Notes under the pieces: model-generated | Databases searched by the model: none | What the model was told of the DNA's origin: nothing | The model's input: the letters and a program-made list of their open reading frames with translations, nothing else | NCBI RefSeq assembly: GCF_033110965.1 | Contig: NZ_CP137003.1 | Span: forward strand, 2,728,001 to 2,792,000 | Direction: 5' to 3' | Origin: Raineyella sp. LH-20 | GTDB lineage: Bacteria; Actinomycetota; Actinomycetes; Propionibacteriales; Propionibacteriaceae | DNA length: 64,000 nucleotides | Position numbers and translations under genes: made by a program | Part shown: one piece after another, positions 50,929-60,033 of the stretch | Numbering within the stretch: position 1 is the stretch's first letter | Layout of the letters: every line of letters begins with the position of its first letter

Positions 50929-52173
50929 TCAGGCGCCGAAGTCGTGCGCCGCCCGCTCGGCCTGCTCCAGCCACGTCTGGTACGTGGCGATCGACTCGCG
51001 GTACTCGCGGGTCTTCTTCGCGTCGCCCCGGGCCTCGGCCTTGGTCGCCTTCGCGGTCAGGTCGTCGATCTGGGCCTGGATCTTGCGTGCGGTGTCGGTC
51101 GCCAGCTCACGCGCCTGCGGGTCCGTACGCTTCCACTCGGCGGCCTCACGGTCGCGGACGGCCTGCTCGATCTTGTGCAGCCGATTGTCGAGGCCCCGGA
51201 TGGCGTCGCGCGGCACCTTGCCGATCTCGGTCCACTTGTCGAGCAACTCGCGGTAGAGCTCCTTGGCGCGACCGAGGTCCTGGTCGGGGTGGATCTGCGG
51301 CTCGAACTGGTCGAGCAGTGCCTCTTTGGCCACCTGGTTGCCGTGGAACTCCTCGTCCTGCGCATTCTGCGCGGCGTTGCGAGCGTCGAAGAACCGGTCC
51401 TGCAGCGCCCGGAACTGCTTCCACAGCTTGTCGTCGATCTCCCGCTGGGCGGGACCGGCGGCCTTCCATCGCTGCATCAGGTCGCGGAAGTCACGCGACG
51501 TCTGGCCCCAGTCGGTCGAGTCGGCCAACGGCGTCGCTTCGGCGATGATCGCTTCCTTGGCGGTGCGCGCCTCGTCGCGCTTGGCGCTCTGCTCGGCGAA
51601 CTGGTGCTTGCGGCGGCGGGTGTAGGTGGTCCGCGCGGTGGAGAACCGGTGCCACAGCGCATCGTCGGTCGCCTTGTCGATCCGCGGCAGCGCCTTCCAC
51701 TGGTCCAGCAGCGTACGGAACCGATTGACCCCGCCACGCCAGTCGCTGCCGGCGGCGATCTTCTCGGCCTCCGCGACCATCGCCTCCTTCGCTGTGCGGG
51801 TCTCCTCGTTCTGCGCGGCGCGGGCGGCCTTGCGCTCCTCGTTCTTGGCCTCCACCAACGGGCTCAGCGCGTCCAGCCGGGCCTCCAGTGCGGCCAGGTC
51901 ACCGACCGCCGCGGCGTCGTGGACGGTCGTCCTCACCTGGGCGATCCGCTTGCGGGCGTCATCCGGGGTCAGGGCACCGCCCTTGAGCCGGTTCTCCAGC
52001 AGCTCGACCTCCACGGCGAGGTTCTCGTAGCGGCGGACGTAGAACGCGAGAGCCTCGGACGGGTCCGCACCGGCCACCTGGCCGACGGCGCGTTCGCCGT
52101 CCGGTGTGCGTACGAACACGGTGCCGTCGGTGTCGACGCGACCAAAGGAAGCTGGCCCTGTCATCTCGCTCAT
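50929..52173 (-). CDS. DUF349 domain protein
   Basis: A 414-residue protein, mostly helical and highly charged, with at least three DUF349 repeats (DWRGGVNRFRTLLDQWKALPRI, DWGQTSRDFRDLMQRWKAAG, RAKELYRELLDKWTEIGKV). An N-terminal segment (FGRVDTDGTVFVRTPDGER) precedes them. The family is widespread in actinobacteria beside relA; its function is unknown and it has no enzyme motif. The exact start is unsure: ATG 52173 is used, and ATG 52164 is three codons in. Confidence 0.9.
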   Translation of the reverse strand: MSEMTGPASFGRVDTDGTVFVRTPDGERAVGQVAGADPSEALAFYVRRYENLAVEVELLENRLKGGALTPDDARKRIAQVRTTVHDAAAVGDLAALEARLDALSPLVEAKNEERKAARAAQNEETRTAKEAMVAEAEKIAAGSDWRGGVNRFRTLLDQWKALPRIDKATDDALWHRFSTARTTYTRRRKHQFAEQSAKRDEARTAKEAIIAEATPLADSTDWGQTSRDFRDLMQRWKAAGPAQREIDDKLWKQFRALQDRFFDARNAAQNAQDEEFHGNQVAKEALLDQFEPQIHPDQDLGRAKELYRELLDKWTEIGKVPRDAIRGLDNRLHKIEQAVRDREAAEWKRTDPQARELATDTARKIQAQIDDLTAKATKAEARGDAKKTREYRESIATYQTWLEQAERAAHDFGA

Positions 52174-52191
52174 GGGGTACATCTTGCCGGA

Positions 52192-52197
52192 TATGGT
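52192..52197 (+). promoter_or_regulatory. -10 box for a leaderless metallo-hydrolase gene
   Basis: TATGGT lies seven bases before GTG 52205 and fits TANNNT. The in-frame ATG at 52193 would lie inside this box, which argues for the GTG as the true start. Confidence 0.4.
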
Positions 52198-52204
52198 GGC
52201 CGTT

Positions 52205-52891
52205 GTGTTCATCGCGTCATTTCCCGCCGGGCCCTGGCAGACCAATTGCTACCTGGTGGCCCCGGCGGACGCCGGCCCGTGCCTCGTCCTCGACCCGGGA
52301 GTCGGCGCGTACGACACGGTGCGGGCACTGGTCGAAGAACACGGCCTGGCGCCGCAGGGCGTGCTGCTGACCCACGGGCACATCGACCACCTCTACAGCG
52401 CCGCCGACGTCTGCGCGACGTACGACATCGGCTGCTGGATCCACCCCGCCGACCGGGCCCGGCTGACCGACCCGTACCTGATCCCGGGTGCCCGCGAACT
52501 GGTCGAGCGGGCGCTGGGGCAGGCCCACGACTTCGCCGATCGCGAGCCGGCCGTCGTCCACGAGGTCGCCGACCACGACCGCTTCGGCCTGGCCGGCCTG
52601 GAGATCGAGGTGCTGCACGCCCCCGGGCACACGCCCGGCTCGGTGCTCTATCGGGTGGCCCCGGCCGACCGGCCGCTGGTCTTCACCGGCGACGTGGTGT
52701 TCGCCGGCAGCGTCGGGCGGGTCGACCTGCCCGGAGGCGACGGTGCGACGATGGGTCGTACGCTCCGCTCGGTGGTCCTCGGCCTGGCCGACGACACGGT
52801 GCTGCTGCCGGGCCACGGCGGCCAGACGACGGTGTCCCGGGAGCGGGCCTCCAATCCGTACCTGACGAACGAGGGACTAACCTCGTTCTGA
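52205..52891 (+). CDS. Metallo-beta-lactamase-fold hydrolase (glyoxalase II-like)
   Basis: A 228-residue enzyme starting MFIASFPAGPWQTNCYLVAP. The metal-binding HxHxDH motif is present (LLTHGHIDHLYSA), followed by HAPGHTPGSVLYRV, FTGDVVFAGSVGRVDLPGG and the last His in LLPGHGGQT. This set matches hydroxyacylglutathione hydrolase-like proteins found between relA and hisS in actinobacteria; the natural thioester substrate is unknown since these bacteria lack glutathione. Confidence 0.88.
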   Translation: MFIASFPAGPWQTNCYLVAPADAGPCLVLDPGVGAYDTVRALVEEHGLAPQGVLLTHGHIDHLYSAADVCATYDIGCWIHPADRARLTDPYLIPGARELVERALGQAHDFADREPAVVHEVADHDRFGLAGLEIEVLHAPGHTPGSVLYRVAPADRPLVFTGDVVFAGSVGRVDLPGGDGATMGRTLRSVVLGLADDTVLLPGHGGQTTVSRERASNPYLTNEGLTSF

Positions 52892-52934
52892 CCCGCCGTG
52901 AGAGGCGCCCCGATCCAGAAAGGCCTGTGCCCGC

Positions 52935-54293
52935 ATGAGCCGCCCCAAGCCGATGTCCGGTTTCCCCGAGTTCCTCCCGGCCGAACGGATGGTCGAGCTC
53001 CATGCGTTGCGGATCCTGACGTCGACCTTCGAGCTGCACGGCTTCGCCTCGATCGAGACCCGGGCGGTCGAGCCGATGGACCAGTTGGCCCGCAAGGGGG
53101 AGATCGACAAGGAGATCTACGTCGTACGACGTCTACAAGGTCTGAACGACGGCCTCCAGGGCCCCGAGGGCGACATGGACGGCGACGATCTCGGGCTGCA
53201 CTTCGACCTCACCGTGCCGTTCGCCCGTTACGTGCTGGAACACGCCGGACACCTGGTGTTCCCGTTCCGCCGCTACCAGGTGCAGAAGGTCTGGCGTGGT
53301 GAGCGCCCCCAGGAGGGCCGCTACCGCGAGTTCCTGCAGGCCGACATCGACATCGTCGGGCAGGGCACCCTGGCCGACCACCACGACGTCGAGATCCCGC
53401 TGGTGGCCCTCGACGCGTTCGAGAAGCTGCACGTCGACCTCGGCATCCCGCCGGTGGTGCTGCACGTCAACAACCGCAAGCTCTCCGAGGGCTTCTACCG
53501 CGGGCTCGGCATCGAGGACACCGCGGCGGTGCTGCAGCGGGTCGACAAGTACGACAAGATCGGTCCGGACGCCGTCGCCGAGACCCTGATGGACGAGGTC
53601 GGCCTCGACCCCTCCCAGGCGGCCAAGTGCGTGGCTCTGGCCGGCATCGCGACCACCGACGAGTCGTTCGTCGACCAGGTCTGCGCGCTGGGCGTGGAGC
53701 ACGAATTGCTCGACCGGGGGTTGGCCGACCTGGCCGCCGTGGTGCGGGTCGCCGAACGGCAGGTGCCCGGCCGGATGCTGGCCGACCTGAAGATCGCCCG
53801 CGGGCTCGACTACTACACCGGCACCGTCTACGAGACCCTGCTGCAGGGTTCGGAACGGATGGGATCGGTCGCCTCCGGCGGCCGCTACGACGCACTGGCC
53901 TCCGACGGCAAGGTCACCTTCCCGGGGGTCGGCTACTCGTTCGGTGTCACTCGCCTGCTGGCGCCCATCCTGGGCCGCGGAGAGCTCACCTCGAGCCGTA
54001 CGGTCCCGACCTGCGTATTGGTCGCCGTGGACAGCGAAGAGACCCGTGAGCGGGCGCTGCGGACGGCTGACCAGCTGCGTCGCCGCGGCATCCCGACGGA
54101 GGTCGCACCGAAGGCGGACAAGTTCGGCAAGCAGATCCGCTACGCCGACCGGCGGGGGATCCCCTTCGTCTGGTTCGGTGCCGGGGAGCACGACGAGGTC
54201 AAGGACATCCGCTCCGGCGACCAGGTCACTGCCGATCCGCAGGCCTGGCTGCCGCCGGCCGAGGACCTCTTCCCGCGCACCGTACGGGGCTGA
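52935..54293 (+). CDS. hisS: Histidyl-tRNA synthetase HisS
   Basis: A 452-residue class II synthetase. Visible blocks are the substrate loop EPMDQLARKGEIDKEIYVV, motif 2 KVWRGERPQEGRYREFLQADIDIVG, the histidine-binding ARGLDYYTGTVYE and motif 3 VGYSFGVTRLL. The C-terminal anticodon-binding domain begins near 350 (TCVLVAVDSEETRERALRTA). It differs in loop spacing from E. coli HisS and resembles the GRYREFLQ type. ATG 52935 follows AAAGG at some distance. Confidence 0.94.
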   Translation: MSRPKPMSGFPEFLPAERMVELHALRILTSTFELHGFASIETRAVEPMDQLARKGEIDKEIYVVRRLQGLNDGLQGPEGDMDGDDLGLHFDLTVPFARYVLEHAGHLVFPFRRYQVQKVWRGERPQEGRYREFLQADIDIVGQGTLADHHDVEIPLVALDAFEKLHVDLGIPPVVLHVNNRKLSEGFYRGLGIEDTAAVLQRVDKYDKIGPDAVAETLMDEVGLDPSQAAKCVALAGIATTDESFVDQVCALGVEHELLDRGLADLAAVVRVAERQVPGRMLADLKIARGLDYYTGTVYETLLQGSERMGSVASGGRYDALASDGKVTFPGVGYSFGVTRLLAPILGRGELTSSRTVPTCVLVAVDSEETRERALRTADQLRRRGIPTEVAPKADKFGKQIRYADRRGIPFVWFGAGEHDEVKDIRSGDQVTADPQAWLPPAEDLFPRTVRG

Positions 54294-54315
54294 GAGGGCC
54301 ACGTCTGCGGGCTGG

Positions 54316-55725
54316 TCAGGCCAGCTCGTCCGCCGAGAGCGGGATGCTGGCCCGGACCACCCAGCGATCGCCTTCCGGTCCGGCGGAGAATCCGCCGCCG
54401 AGCAGATCGATCCGTTCCGCGATCCCGCGCAGCCCCCAGCCGCTGGGGCCGCGTCGGAGGTCGGGGGAGGGCGTCCTGGTCCCGAGCGGATTGGTCACCA
54501 TCAACACCACCTCCTCAGGGGTGAGGCGGATGGTGGCCTGGCACGGGCCGCCCGGTGCGGCGTGCTTGACGATGTTGGTGCTGGACTCCTGCAGGATCCG
54601 GATCAGTGTCCGGGTGAGCGTCGCCGGCAGCTCGTCGACCTCCGCCGGCACCTGGCAGGTGGTGGTGTGGCCGAGATCGGTGAGCTGGAGACGCAGTTGG
54701 TCCGCCACTCCGACCACCGAGGTGTCGTCGTTGAGGTGTCCCAGATCGGACTCCTCGGACCCGTTCTCGCGGAGCAGCCCGACGAGCAGACGCAACTCGT
54801 AGAGGGCCGAGTGGGTGGAACGCTTGACGCTGTCCAGCACCTGGTGGAGCTCGGCGGGGTCGTCGGTCCGGGACCGGCTGGTGATCTGCAGCGAGATGAT
54901 CGACAGCTCGTGGGCGACGACGTCATGGAGTTCACGGGCCAGAGCGGCGCGCTCGTCCTCCCGGATCCGCAGGTTCTCCTCACGCAGTTCCTTGAGCTGG
55001 CGTCGGTCCGCTGCCCGCGCCGACTGGAATCCTCGCACGGCGGTGCCGATGGAGCCGGCGACGAAGAACATCAGCAGGACCGGCCAGAAGAGTTGGTGCC
55101 ACGCCGCTCCGTGCCGGGCACTCGCGGCCACCAGCCACCCGAGGAAGACGACCCAGGTCGCCGTGGTGAACGGCCATCGGGTCGTCATCGGGGCCAGCAG
55201 AATGATCAGCGTGCCGGTGATGATGCCGGTGACATCGTCACCCGTGGTGAGAATCACCGGGATGAGCGGTGCGCACGCCAGCACTGCCCACGTCGTTCGC
55301 CACAGCGTGAGGTAGAGGGCGAGATACATCAACACGACGCCGGCCGCGTCCATCAGGCCGTTGCGGTTGAAGAATTCCGCAGCACCGCCCGCCAGAGCGC
55401 GGGCGACGTCATCGGCCAGGCTGACCGTGAGAAAGACGGCCAGCGACCACCGAAGCCACGGGCTGAGCGATGTACTCGTCAATCGTCGCCGCCAGCGGCT
55501 GACGAATCCGGAAGCGGCCGCCGCCCTTTCCACCCCCGTCACCCGCAGATACCGATCGAGCTGGGAAACGGAAAGGGCTGCCAACGACCTCGTCTGAGCC
55601 TCGAAACGTGCTGCCTCGAAACGTGCTGCCTCGAAACGTGCTGCCTCGAAACTCTGCGTCTCGGAACGCTGCGTCTCGAAATCGGCCGTGACCGGCCGTA
55701 CCTCAGGCGATAGGTCAGAAGGCAC
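54316..55725 (-). CDS. NarL-type sensor histidine kinase with a multi-span membrane domain
   Basis: The kinase core is clear: HisKA_3 dimerisation helix with ALARELHDVVAHELSII (phospho-His codon at 54925-54927) and an HATPase with NIVKHAAPGGPCQATIRL and GWGLRGIAERIDLLGGGF. About five or six spans precede it, with no large extracellular domain, so the signal is probably sensed at or in the membrane. The start is uncertain: GTG 55725 overlaps the peptide-gene stop by 11 bases and is used here; GTG 55779 (487 residues), TTG 55584 and GTG 55542 are alternatives. The N-terminus before the first span holds a pentapeptide repeat (EAARF). The kinase is probably co-transcribed with the peptide gene and divergent from its regulator. 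Confidence 0.85.
   Translation of the reverse strand: MPSDLSPEVRPVTADFETQRSETQSFEAARFEAARFEAARFEAQTRSLAALSVSQLDRYLRVTGVERAAAASGFVSRWRRRLTSTSLSPWLRWSLAVFLTVSLADDVARALAGGAAEFFNRNGLMDAAGVVLMYLALYLTLWRTTWAVLACAPLIPVILTTGDDVTGIITGTLIILLAPMTTRWPFTTATWVVFLGWLVAASARHGAAWHQLFWPVLLMFFVAGSIGTAVRGFQSARAADRRQLKELREENLRIREDERAALARELHDVVAHELSIISLQITSRSRTDDPAELHQVLDSVKRSTHSALYELRLLVGLLRENGSEESDLGHLNDDTSVVGVADQLRLQLTDLGHTTTCQVPAEVDELPATLTRTLIRILQESSTNIVKHAAPGGPCQATIRLTPEEVVLMVTNPLGTRTPSPDLRRGPSGWGLRGIAERIDLLGGGFSAGPEGDRWVVRASIPLSADELA
55598..55680. repeat. 15-base tandem repeat at the 5' end of the kinase gene
   Basis: Three perfect copies of GCCTCGAAACGTGCT (55598-55612, 55613-55627, 55628-55642) and two or three degenerate ones up to 55680. 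Read on the minus strand in the kinase frame they give FEAAR units, preceded by the related SETQS and FETQR. If the kinase starts downstream at TTG 55584 this is instead an intergenic repeat. Confidence 0.85.
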
Positions 55726-55873
55726 AGGCGATCGGGAGCCAACCGCAGAAAGCGTCCCGGAGACCGGTCGGCTGGACACTGCCGCCGCCTGTCGTACCTG
55801 CTGCCAGGGAGGTGGGGGCCGATACGACCACCAGAGTTGCTCCGATCACAAGGATCTGCTTCAAGGTTTTCAT
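55715..55873 (-). CDS. Small secreted two-cysteine peptide precursor (candidate signalling peptide)
   Basis: A 52-codon gene with ATG at 55873-55871 and TGA ending at 55715, nine bases after a clear AGGAAGG ribosome site (55883-55889). The product has a textbook signal peptide: basic start MKTLKQ, a hydrophobic core (residues 7-19) and a cleavage region TSLAA near residue 24-25. The mature part would be about 27 residues: a Gly-rich segment (GTTGGGS), then a C-terminus FCGWLPIACAF with Cys43 and Cys50, able to form an eight-residue disulfide loop. Codon use (AAA, TTG, CTT, ACT) is less GC-biased than its neighbours. It lies directly upstream of the kinase gene. I know no named family for it. 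Confidence 0.72.
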   Translation of the reverse strand: MKTLKQILVIGATLVVVSAPTSLAAGTTGGGSVQPTGLRDAFCGWLPIACAF

Positions 55874-55976
55874 CGGACCCCACCTTCCTGAACTGACAGC
55901 ACCCCCCGGCGCCGTTCATCATCTTGGTCGACTGCATCGCCGGGCACCATCGCCTTTCGGATAGTTTTCCGCGCTC

Positions 55977-55983
55977 TAGTCTA
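55977..55983. promoter_or_regulatory. Symmetric -10 element for the response regulator (+) and, possibly, the peptide-kinase unit (-)
   Basis: TAGTCTA reads TAGTCT on the plus strand (55977-55982), six bases before GTG 55989 of the regulator, and TAGACT on the minus strand (55983 down to 55978), about 105 bases before the peptide ATG. The plus-strand transcript would be leaderless. The region 55874-55976 holds no other gene and is the likely control region of the cassette. Confidence 0.45.
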
Positions 55984-55988
55984 GGAAG

Positions 55989-56663
55989 GTGGGACGGACG
56001 AGGATTCTTGTGGTGGACGACGAAGCAGTCGTACGCGATGCGTACCGGCACCTGTTCGGGGATGCCGAGGACTGTGAGGTGATCGCTGAGGCGAGGGACG
56101 GCCGGGAGGCGGTCGCCCGGTACGAGGAGGTCCGACCCGACGTGGTCCTGATGGACCTCAAGATGCCGCGGATGTCCGGAGTCGAGGCGATGACCGAGAT
56201 CGGCCGGCGTCATCCGGACGCGTGCATCGTCGCGGTGACCAGCTTCGCGTCGCTCGACTACGTGGTCCCGGCGCTGCGGGCCGGAGCGGCCGGTTACCTG
56301 GTCAAGGATGCCGGCGCCGATGAACTGGTGGACGGCATCCGCCAGGCGCTCGCCGACGAGATGCCGCTGTCGCCGCGGATCGCCCGGGCCCTGGCACGGA
56401 GCATCGCCGAGACCCCGTCCGAGCCGGCGCCGAAGAAGCCGAAGGTCACCTTCATGGCACCGACCCAGCGGGAGCAGGAGGTGCTCGACCACCTGGCCCA
56501 AGGCCAGTCCAACAAGGACATCGCGATGGAGCTGTCCATCTCCGAGGCGGCCGTCAAGGCCCATCTACGTCACCTCGGCGACAAACTCGGCGTACGGTCG
56601 CGGACCCAGATCCTGGTGTTCGCCTACCGGCACGGATTGGTCAGCCCCGAGCCGGTGCGCTGA
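55989..56663 (+). CDS. NarL/LuxR-family response regulator
   Basis: A 224-residue regulator. The receiver domain (1 to about 120) has the acidic pocket LVVDDEA, phospho-acceptor Asp56 in [13 protein letters not shown], and AVTSFAS and [10 protein letters not shown] LuxR-type helix-turn-helix follows (about 155-220: [42 protein letters not shown]). GTG 55989 is leaderless by context. It is transcribed away from the peptide and kinase genes, so the pair is arranged back to back, not in one operon. Confidence 0.93.
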   Translation: MGRTRILVVDDEAVVRDAYRHLFGDAEDCEVIAEARDGREAVARYEEVRPDVVLMDLKMPRMSGVEAMTEIGRRHPDACIVAVTSFASLDYVVPALRAGAAGYLVKDAGADELVDGIRQALADEMPLSPRIARALARSIAETPSEPAPKKPKVTFMAPTQREQEVLDHLAQGQSNKDIAMELSISEAAVKAHLRHLGDKLGVRSRTQILVFAYRHGLVSPEPVR

Positions 56664-56739
56664 CCGGGGAGCGGTCCGGCGACCGATCGGCGGTAGGCTG
56701 GGGGGCCGTACGCCCCGACCGCCCCTGGAAGGACCATCT

Positions 56740-58596
56740 GTGATTCGTACCCATGACGCCGGCACCCTGCGCGCCGCGCACGCCGGTCAGACCGTCACCC
56801 TCGCGGGTTGGGTGGCCCGCCGACGTGACCACGGCGGGGTGGCGTTCATCGATCTGCGCGACGCCAGTGGCGTCGCCCAGGTGGTCGTCCGGGACGAGAT
56901 CCTGGAATCGTCGGGCGCGCACGACCTGCGCAACGAGTACTGCATCACGGTCACCGGTGTGGTGGAGGAGCGCCCCGAGGGCAACGCGAACCCGGACCTG
57001 CCGACCGGTGAGATCGAGGTCGCGATCAGCGAGCTCGAGGTGCTCAACCCGTCCGCGCCGCTGCCGTTCCAGATCGACGAGCACGTCACCGTCGGTGAGG
57101 AGGCGCGCCTCCGCTACCGTTACCTGGACCTGCGCCGGCCCAAGCAGGCCGCCGCGCTCCGGCTGCGATCGAAGGTGTCGCAGGCGGCTCGTGGAGTGCT
57201 CGCCGACCACGACTTCGTCGAGCTCGAGACGCCGACGCTGACCCGCTCCACCCCCGAGGGGGCCCGCGACTTCCTGGTCCCGGCCCGGCTGGCGCCCGGC
57301 TCCTGGTACGCCCTGCCGCAGTCCCCGCAGCTCTTCAAGCAGCTGCTGATGGTCGCCGGGATGGAGCGCTACTACCAGATCGCCCGCTGCTACCGCGACG
57401 AGGACTTCCGGGCCGACCGGCAGCCCGAGTTCACCCAGCTCGACCTCGAGATGAGCTTCGTCGACCAGGACGACGTGATCGCGCTGGCCGAGCAGCTGAT
57501 GGTGGCGATCTGGAAGCTGATCGACGTCGACCTGCCCACGCCCTTCCCGCGGATGACCTACGCCGACGCGATGAACCGGTACGGCTCGGACAAGCCGGAC
57601 CTGCGCTTCGACCTGCAGATCACCGAGATGACCGACTACTTCAAGGACACCACGTTCCGGGTGTTCCAGGCCGCGTACGTCGGTGCCGTGGTGATGCCCG
57701 GTGGCGCCTCCCAGCCGCGTCGCCAGTTCGACGCATGGCAGGAGTGGGCCAAGCAGCGCGGGGCCAAGGGCCTGGCGTACGTCACGGTGGCCGAAGACGG
57801 CGCGCTGGCCGGCCCGGTCGCCAAGAACATCACCGAGGCCGAGCGGGACGGCCTCGCCGCCGCCACCGGCGCGCAGCCCGGCGACGCGATCTTCTTCGCT
57901 GCAGGAGGTCGCAAGGCCTCCCAGGAACTGCTCGGTGCCGCCCGACTGGAGATCGGCCGCCGCACCGGGATGATCGACGAGAACGCCTGGAGCTTCCTCT
58001 GGGTGGTCGACGCGCCGCTGTTCGAGCCCGCCACCGAGGCCGTGGCCGCCGGTGACGTAGCCGTCGGTGAGGGCGCCTGGACCGCGGTGCACCACGCCTT
58101 CACGTCGCCCAAGCCGGAGTCGATGGACACCTTCGACACCGATCCGGGCTCCGCACTGGCGTACGCGTACGACATCGTCTGCAACGGCAACGAGATCGGT
58201 GGCGGCTCGATCCGTATCCACCGCCGCGACATCCAGGAGCGGGTCTTCGCGGTGATGGGGATCGGCGAGGAGGAGGCCCAGGAGAAGTTCGGCTTCTTGC
58301 TCGACGCGTTCAAGTTCGGCGCGCCGCCGCACGGCGGCATCGCCTTCGGCTGGGACCGGATCGTGTCGCTGATGGCGCACACCGAGTCGATCCGCGACGT
58401 GATCGCCTTCCCGAAGTCGGGCAACGGCTACGACCCGTTGACCGGTGCTCCGGCGCCGATCACCCTCAAGCAGCGCCGCGAGGCGGGCGTCGACTCCAAG
58501 CCCAAGGACAAGGCCGACAAGGACAAGGCGGCGGCGAAGGCCGACGGTGCGACGGAGGCCACCCCGGCCACCGAGCCGGCTGTCACCGCCCGCTGA
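56740..58596 (+). CDS. aspS: Aspartyl-tRNA synthetase AspS
   Basis: A 618-residue bacterial-type class IIb enzyme. An OB-fold anticodon domain ([21 protein letters not shown]) is followed by the catalytic core with [65 protein letters not shown], an inserted GAD domain (about 300-410) and motif 3 [14 protein letters not shown]. The C-terminal 40 residues are a Lys/Asp/Ala-rich extension. GTG 56740 lies six bases after GGAAGGA; a TAGGCT box (56694-56699) may be its promoter. With GatCAB present it is likely non-discriminating (Asp-tRNA(Asn) too), but this is inference. Confidence 0.95.
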   Translation: MIRTHDAGTLRAAHAGQTVTLAGWVARRRDHGGVAFIDLRDASGVAQVVVRDEILESSGAHDLRNEYCITVTGVVEERPEGNANPDLPTGEIEVAISELEVLNPSAPLPFQIDEHVTVGEEARLRYRYLDLRRPKQAAALRLRSKVSQAARGVLADHDFVELETPTLTRSTPEGARDFLVPARLAPGSWYALPQSPQLFKQLLMVAGMERYYQIARCYRDEDFRADRQPEFTQLDLEMSFVDQDDVIALAEQLMVAIWKLIDVDLPTPFPRMTYADAMNRYGSDKPDLRFDLQITEMTDYFKDTTFRVFQAAYVGAVVMPGGASQPRRQFDAWQEWAKQRGAKGLAYVTVAEDGALAGPVAKNITEAERDGLAAATGAQPGDAIFFAAGGRKASQELLGAARLEIGRRTGMIDENAWSFLWVVDAPLFEPATEAVAAGDVAVGEGAWTAVHHAFTSPKPESMDTFDTDPGSALAYAYDIVCNGNEIGGGSIRIHRRDIQERVFAVMGIGEEEAQEKFGFLLDAFKFGAPPHGGIAFGWDRIVSLMAHTESIRDVIAFPKSGNGYDPLTGAPAPITLKQRREAGVDSKPKDKADKDKAAAKADGATEATPATEPAVTAR

Positions 58597-58653
58597 GGCT
58601 CCGGCGGCGTCCCCGCGGCCGAGGAGGGTGCGGCGGACTAGGCTGGCAGGGCC

Positions 58654-60033
58654 ATGGCACCTGACCTCTTCTCCGACACCGACGAGCCCTCCGCCGACGA
58701 CCGCGGGGGGACGCTGAGCTGGGCCGGCTCCGGCCAGCAGCCGCTCGCCGTCCGGCTCCGGCCGCGTACGCTCGACGAGATCGTCGGGCAGGACCACCTG
58801 CTCACCCCCGGCTCCCCGCTGCGCCGGTTGGCGGCCGGGGAGCCGGGGTCGGTCTTCCTGTGGGGGCCGCCCGGAGTCGGCAAGACCACCATCGCCGCGG
58901 TGGTGTCCCGCTCGACGAACCGGCGGTTCGTCGAGATCTCGGCCGTCACCGCAGGGGTGAAAGAGGTCCGCGCCGAGCTCGACCTCGCCAAGCGTGAACT
59001 CGCCCGCGGCAATCCCACCGTGCTGTTCGTCGACGAGGTGCACCGCTTCTCCAAGGCCCAGCAGGACGTCCTGCTGCCCGCCGTGGAGAACCGGCTGGTC
59101 ACCCTGATCGCCGCCACCACGGAGAACCCGAGCTTCTCGGTGATCTCCCCGCTGCTGTCCCGCTCCCTGTTGCTCACCCTCCACCCGCTCACCGACGAGG
59201 GGGTCGGCGTGCTGCTCGACCGGGCGCTGGACGACGAGCGCGGACTACGGACCCCGGCCGGCGGCGGTTACACGCTGACCGACGAGGCGCGGGCGGCACT
59301 GCTGCAGATGGCCGGCGGTGACGCCCGGCGGGCACTGACCTACCTGGAGGAGGCCGCCGCCGGGGCGACGGCTCGCGGGGACGACACCATCGACCTGCCG
59401 GCGCTGGAGCAGGCGGTGGACCGCGCCGCCGTACGGTACGACAGGGGCGGCGACCAGCACTACGACGTGATCAGCGCGTTCATCAAGTCGATCCGTGGCT
59501 CGGACGTCCAGGCGGCCCTGCACTACCTGGCCCGGATGCTGGAGGCGGGGGAGGATCCGCGGTTCATCGCCCGGAGGTTGATCATCTCCGCCAGCGAGGA
59601 CATCGGGATGGCGCAGTCCTCGGTGCTGCAGACCTGTGTCGCCGCTGCCCAGGCCGTGCAGCTGATCGGCATGCCGGAGGCGCGGATCACCCTGGCGCAC
59701 GCGACGGTCGCCTGCGCGATGGCCCCCAAGTCGAACGCCGCCTACCTCGGCGTCGCCGCGGCGCTGGCCGACGTCCGCGCCGGGAAGGGCGGCCCGGTGC
59801 CGCTGCACCTGCGCGATGCGCACTACCGGGGCGCGGCGGCCCTGGGACACGGGAAGGGCTATCTCTATGCACACGACGCGCCGCACAGCGTCGCCCGCCA
59901 GCAGTACCTGCCCGATGACCTGACCGACGCGGCCTACTACGTGCCGACCCGCAACGGGGCCGAGGCGGCGATGGCCGACCGGCTGGAGGTGCTCGAGGAA
60001 CTGCTGGGCAAGCGGCCCGGCCGGCGGACCTAG
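58654..60033 (+). CDS. rarA: Replication-associated AAA+ ATPase RarA (MgsA)
   Basis: A 459-residue clamp-loader-like ATPase that acts at stalled forks and is related to WRNIP1. Walker A is GPPGVGKT at 71-78, followed by [12 protein letters not shown], Walker [18 protein letters not shown], sensor [17 protein letters not shown] and the MgsA-type C-terminal domain ([10 protein letters not shown]-like [21 protein letters not shown]). TAGGCT (58639-58644) lies nine bases before ATG 58654. Its stop shares four bases (CTAG) with the stop of the converging gene. Confidence 0.94.
   Translation: MAPDLFSDTDEPSADDRGGTLSWAGSGQQPLAVRLRPRTLDEIVGQDHLLTPGSPLRRLAAGEPGSVFLWGPPGVGKTTIAAVVSRSTNRRFVEISAVTAGVKEVRAELDLAKRELARGNPTVLFVDEVHRFSKAQQDVLLPAVENRLVTLIAATTENPSFSVISPLLSRSLLLTLHPLTDEGVGVLLDRALDDERGLRTPAGGGYTLTDEARAALLQMAGGDARRALTYLEEAAAGATARGDDTIDLPALEQAVDRAAVRYDRGGDQHYDVISAFIKSIRGSDVQAALHYLARMLEAGEDPRFIARRLIISASEDIGMAQSSVLQTCVAAAQAVQLIGMPEARITLAHATVACAMAPKSNAAYLGVAAALADVRAGKGGPVPLHLRDAHYRGAAALGHGKGYLYAHDAPHSVARQQYLPDDLTDAAYYVPTRNGAEAAMADRLEVLEELLGKRPGRRT

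Noticed and set aside
55688-55891. A plus-strand open frame of 67 codons opposite the small peptide gene
   Set aside because: No ribosome site, no signal peptide, low-complexity charged composition. The minus-strand frame has all three features of a real gene.
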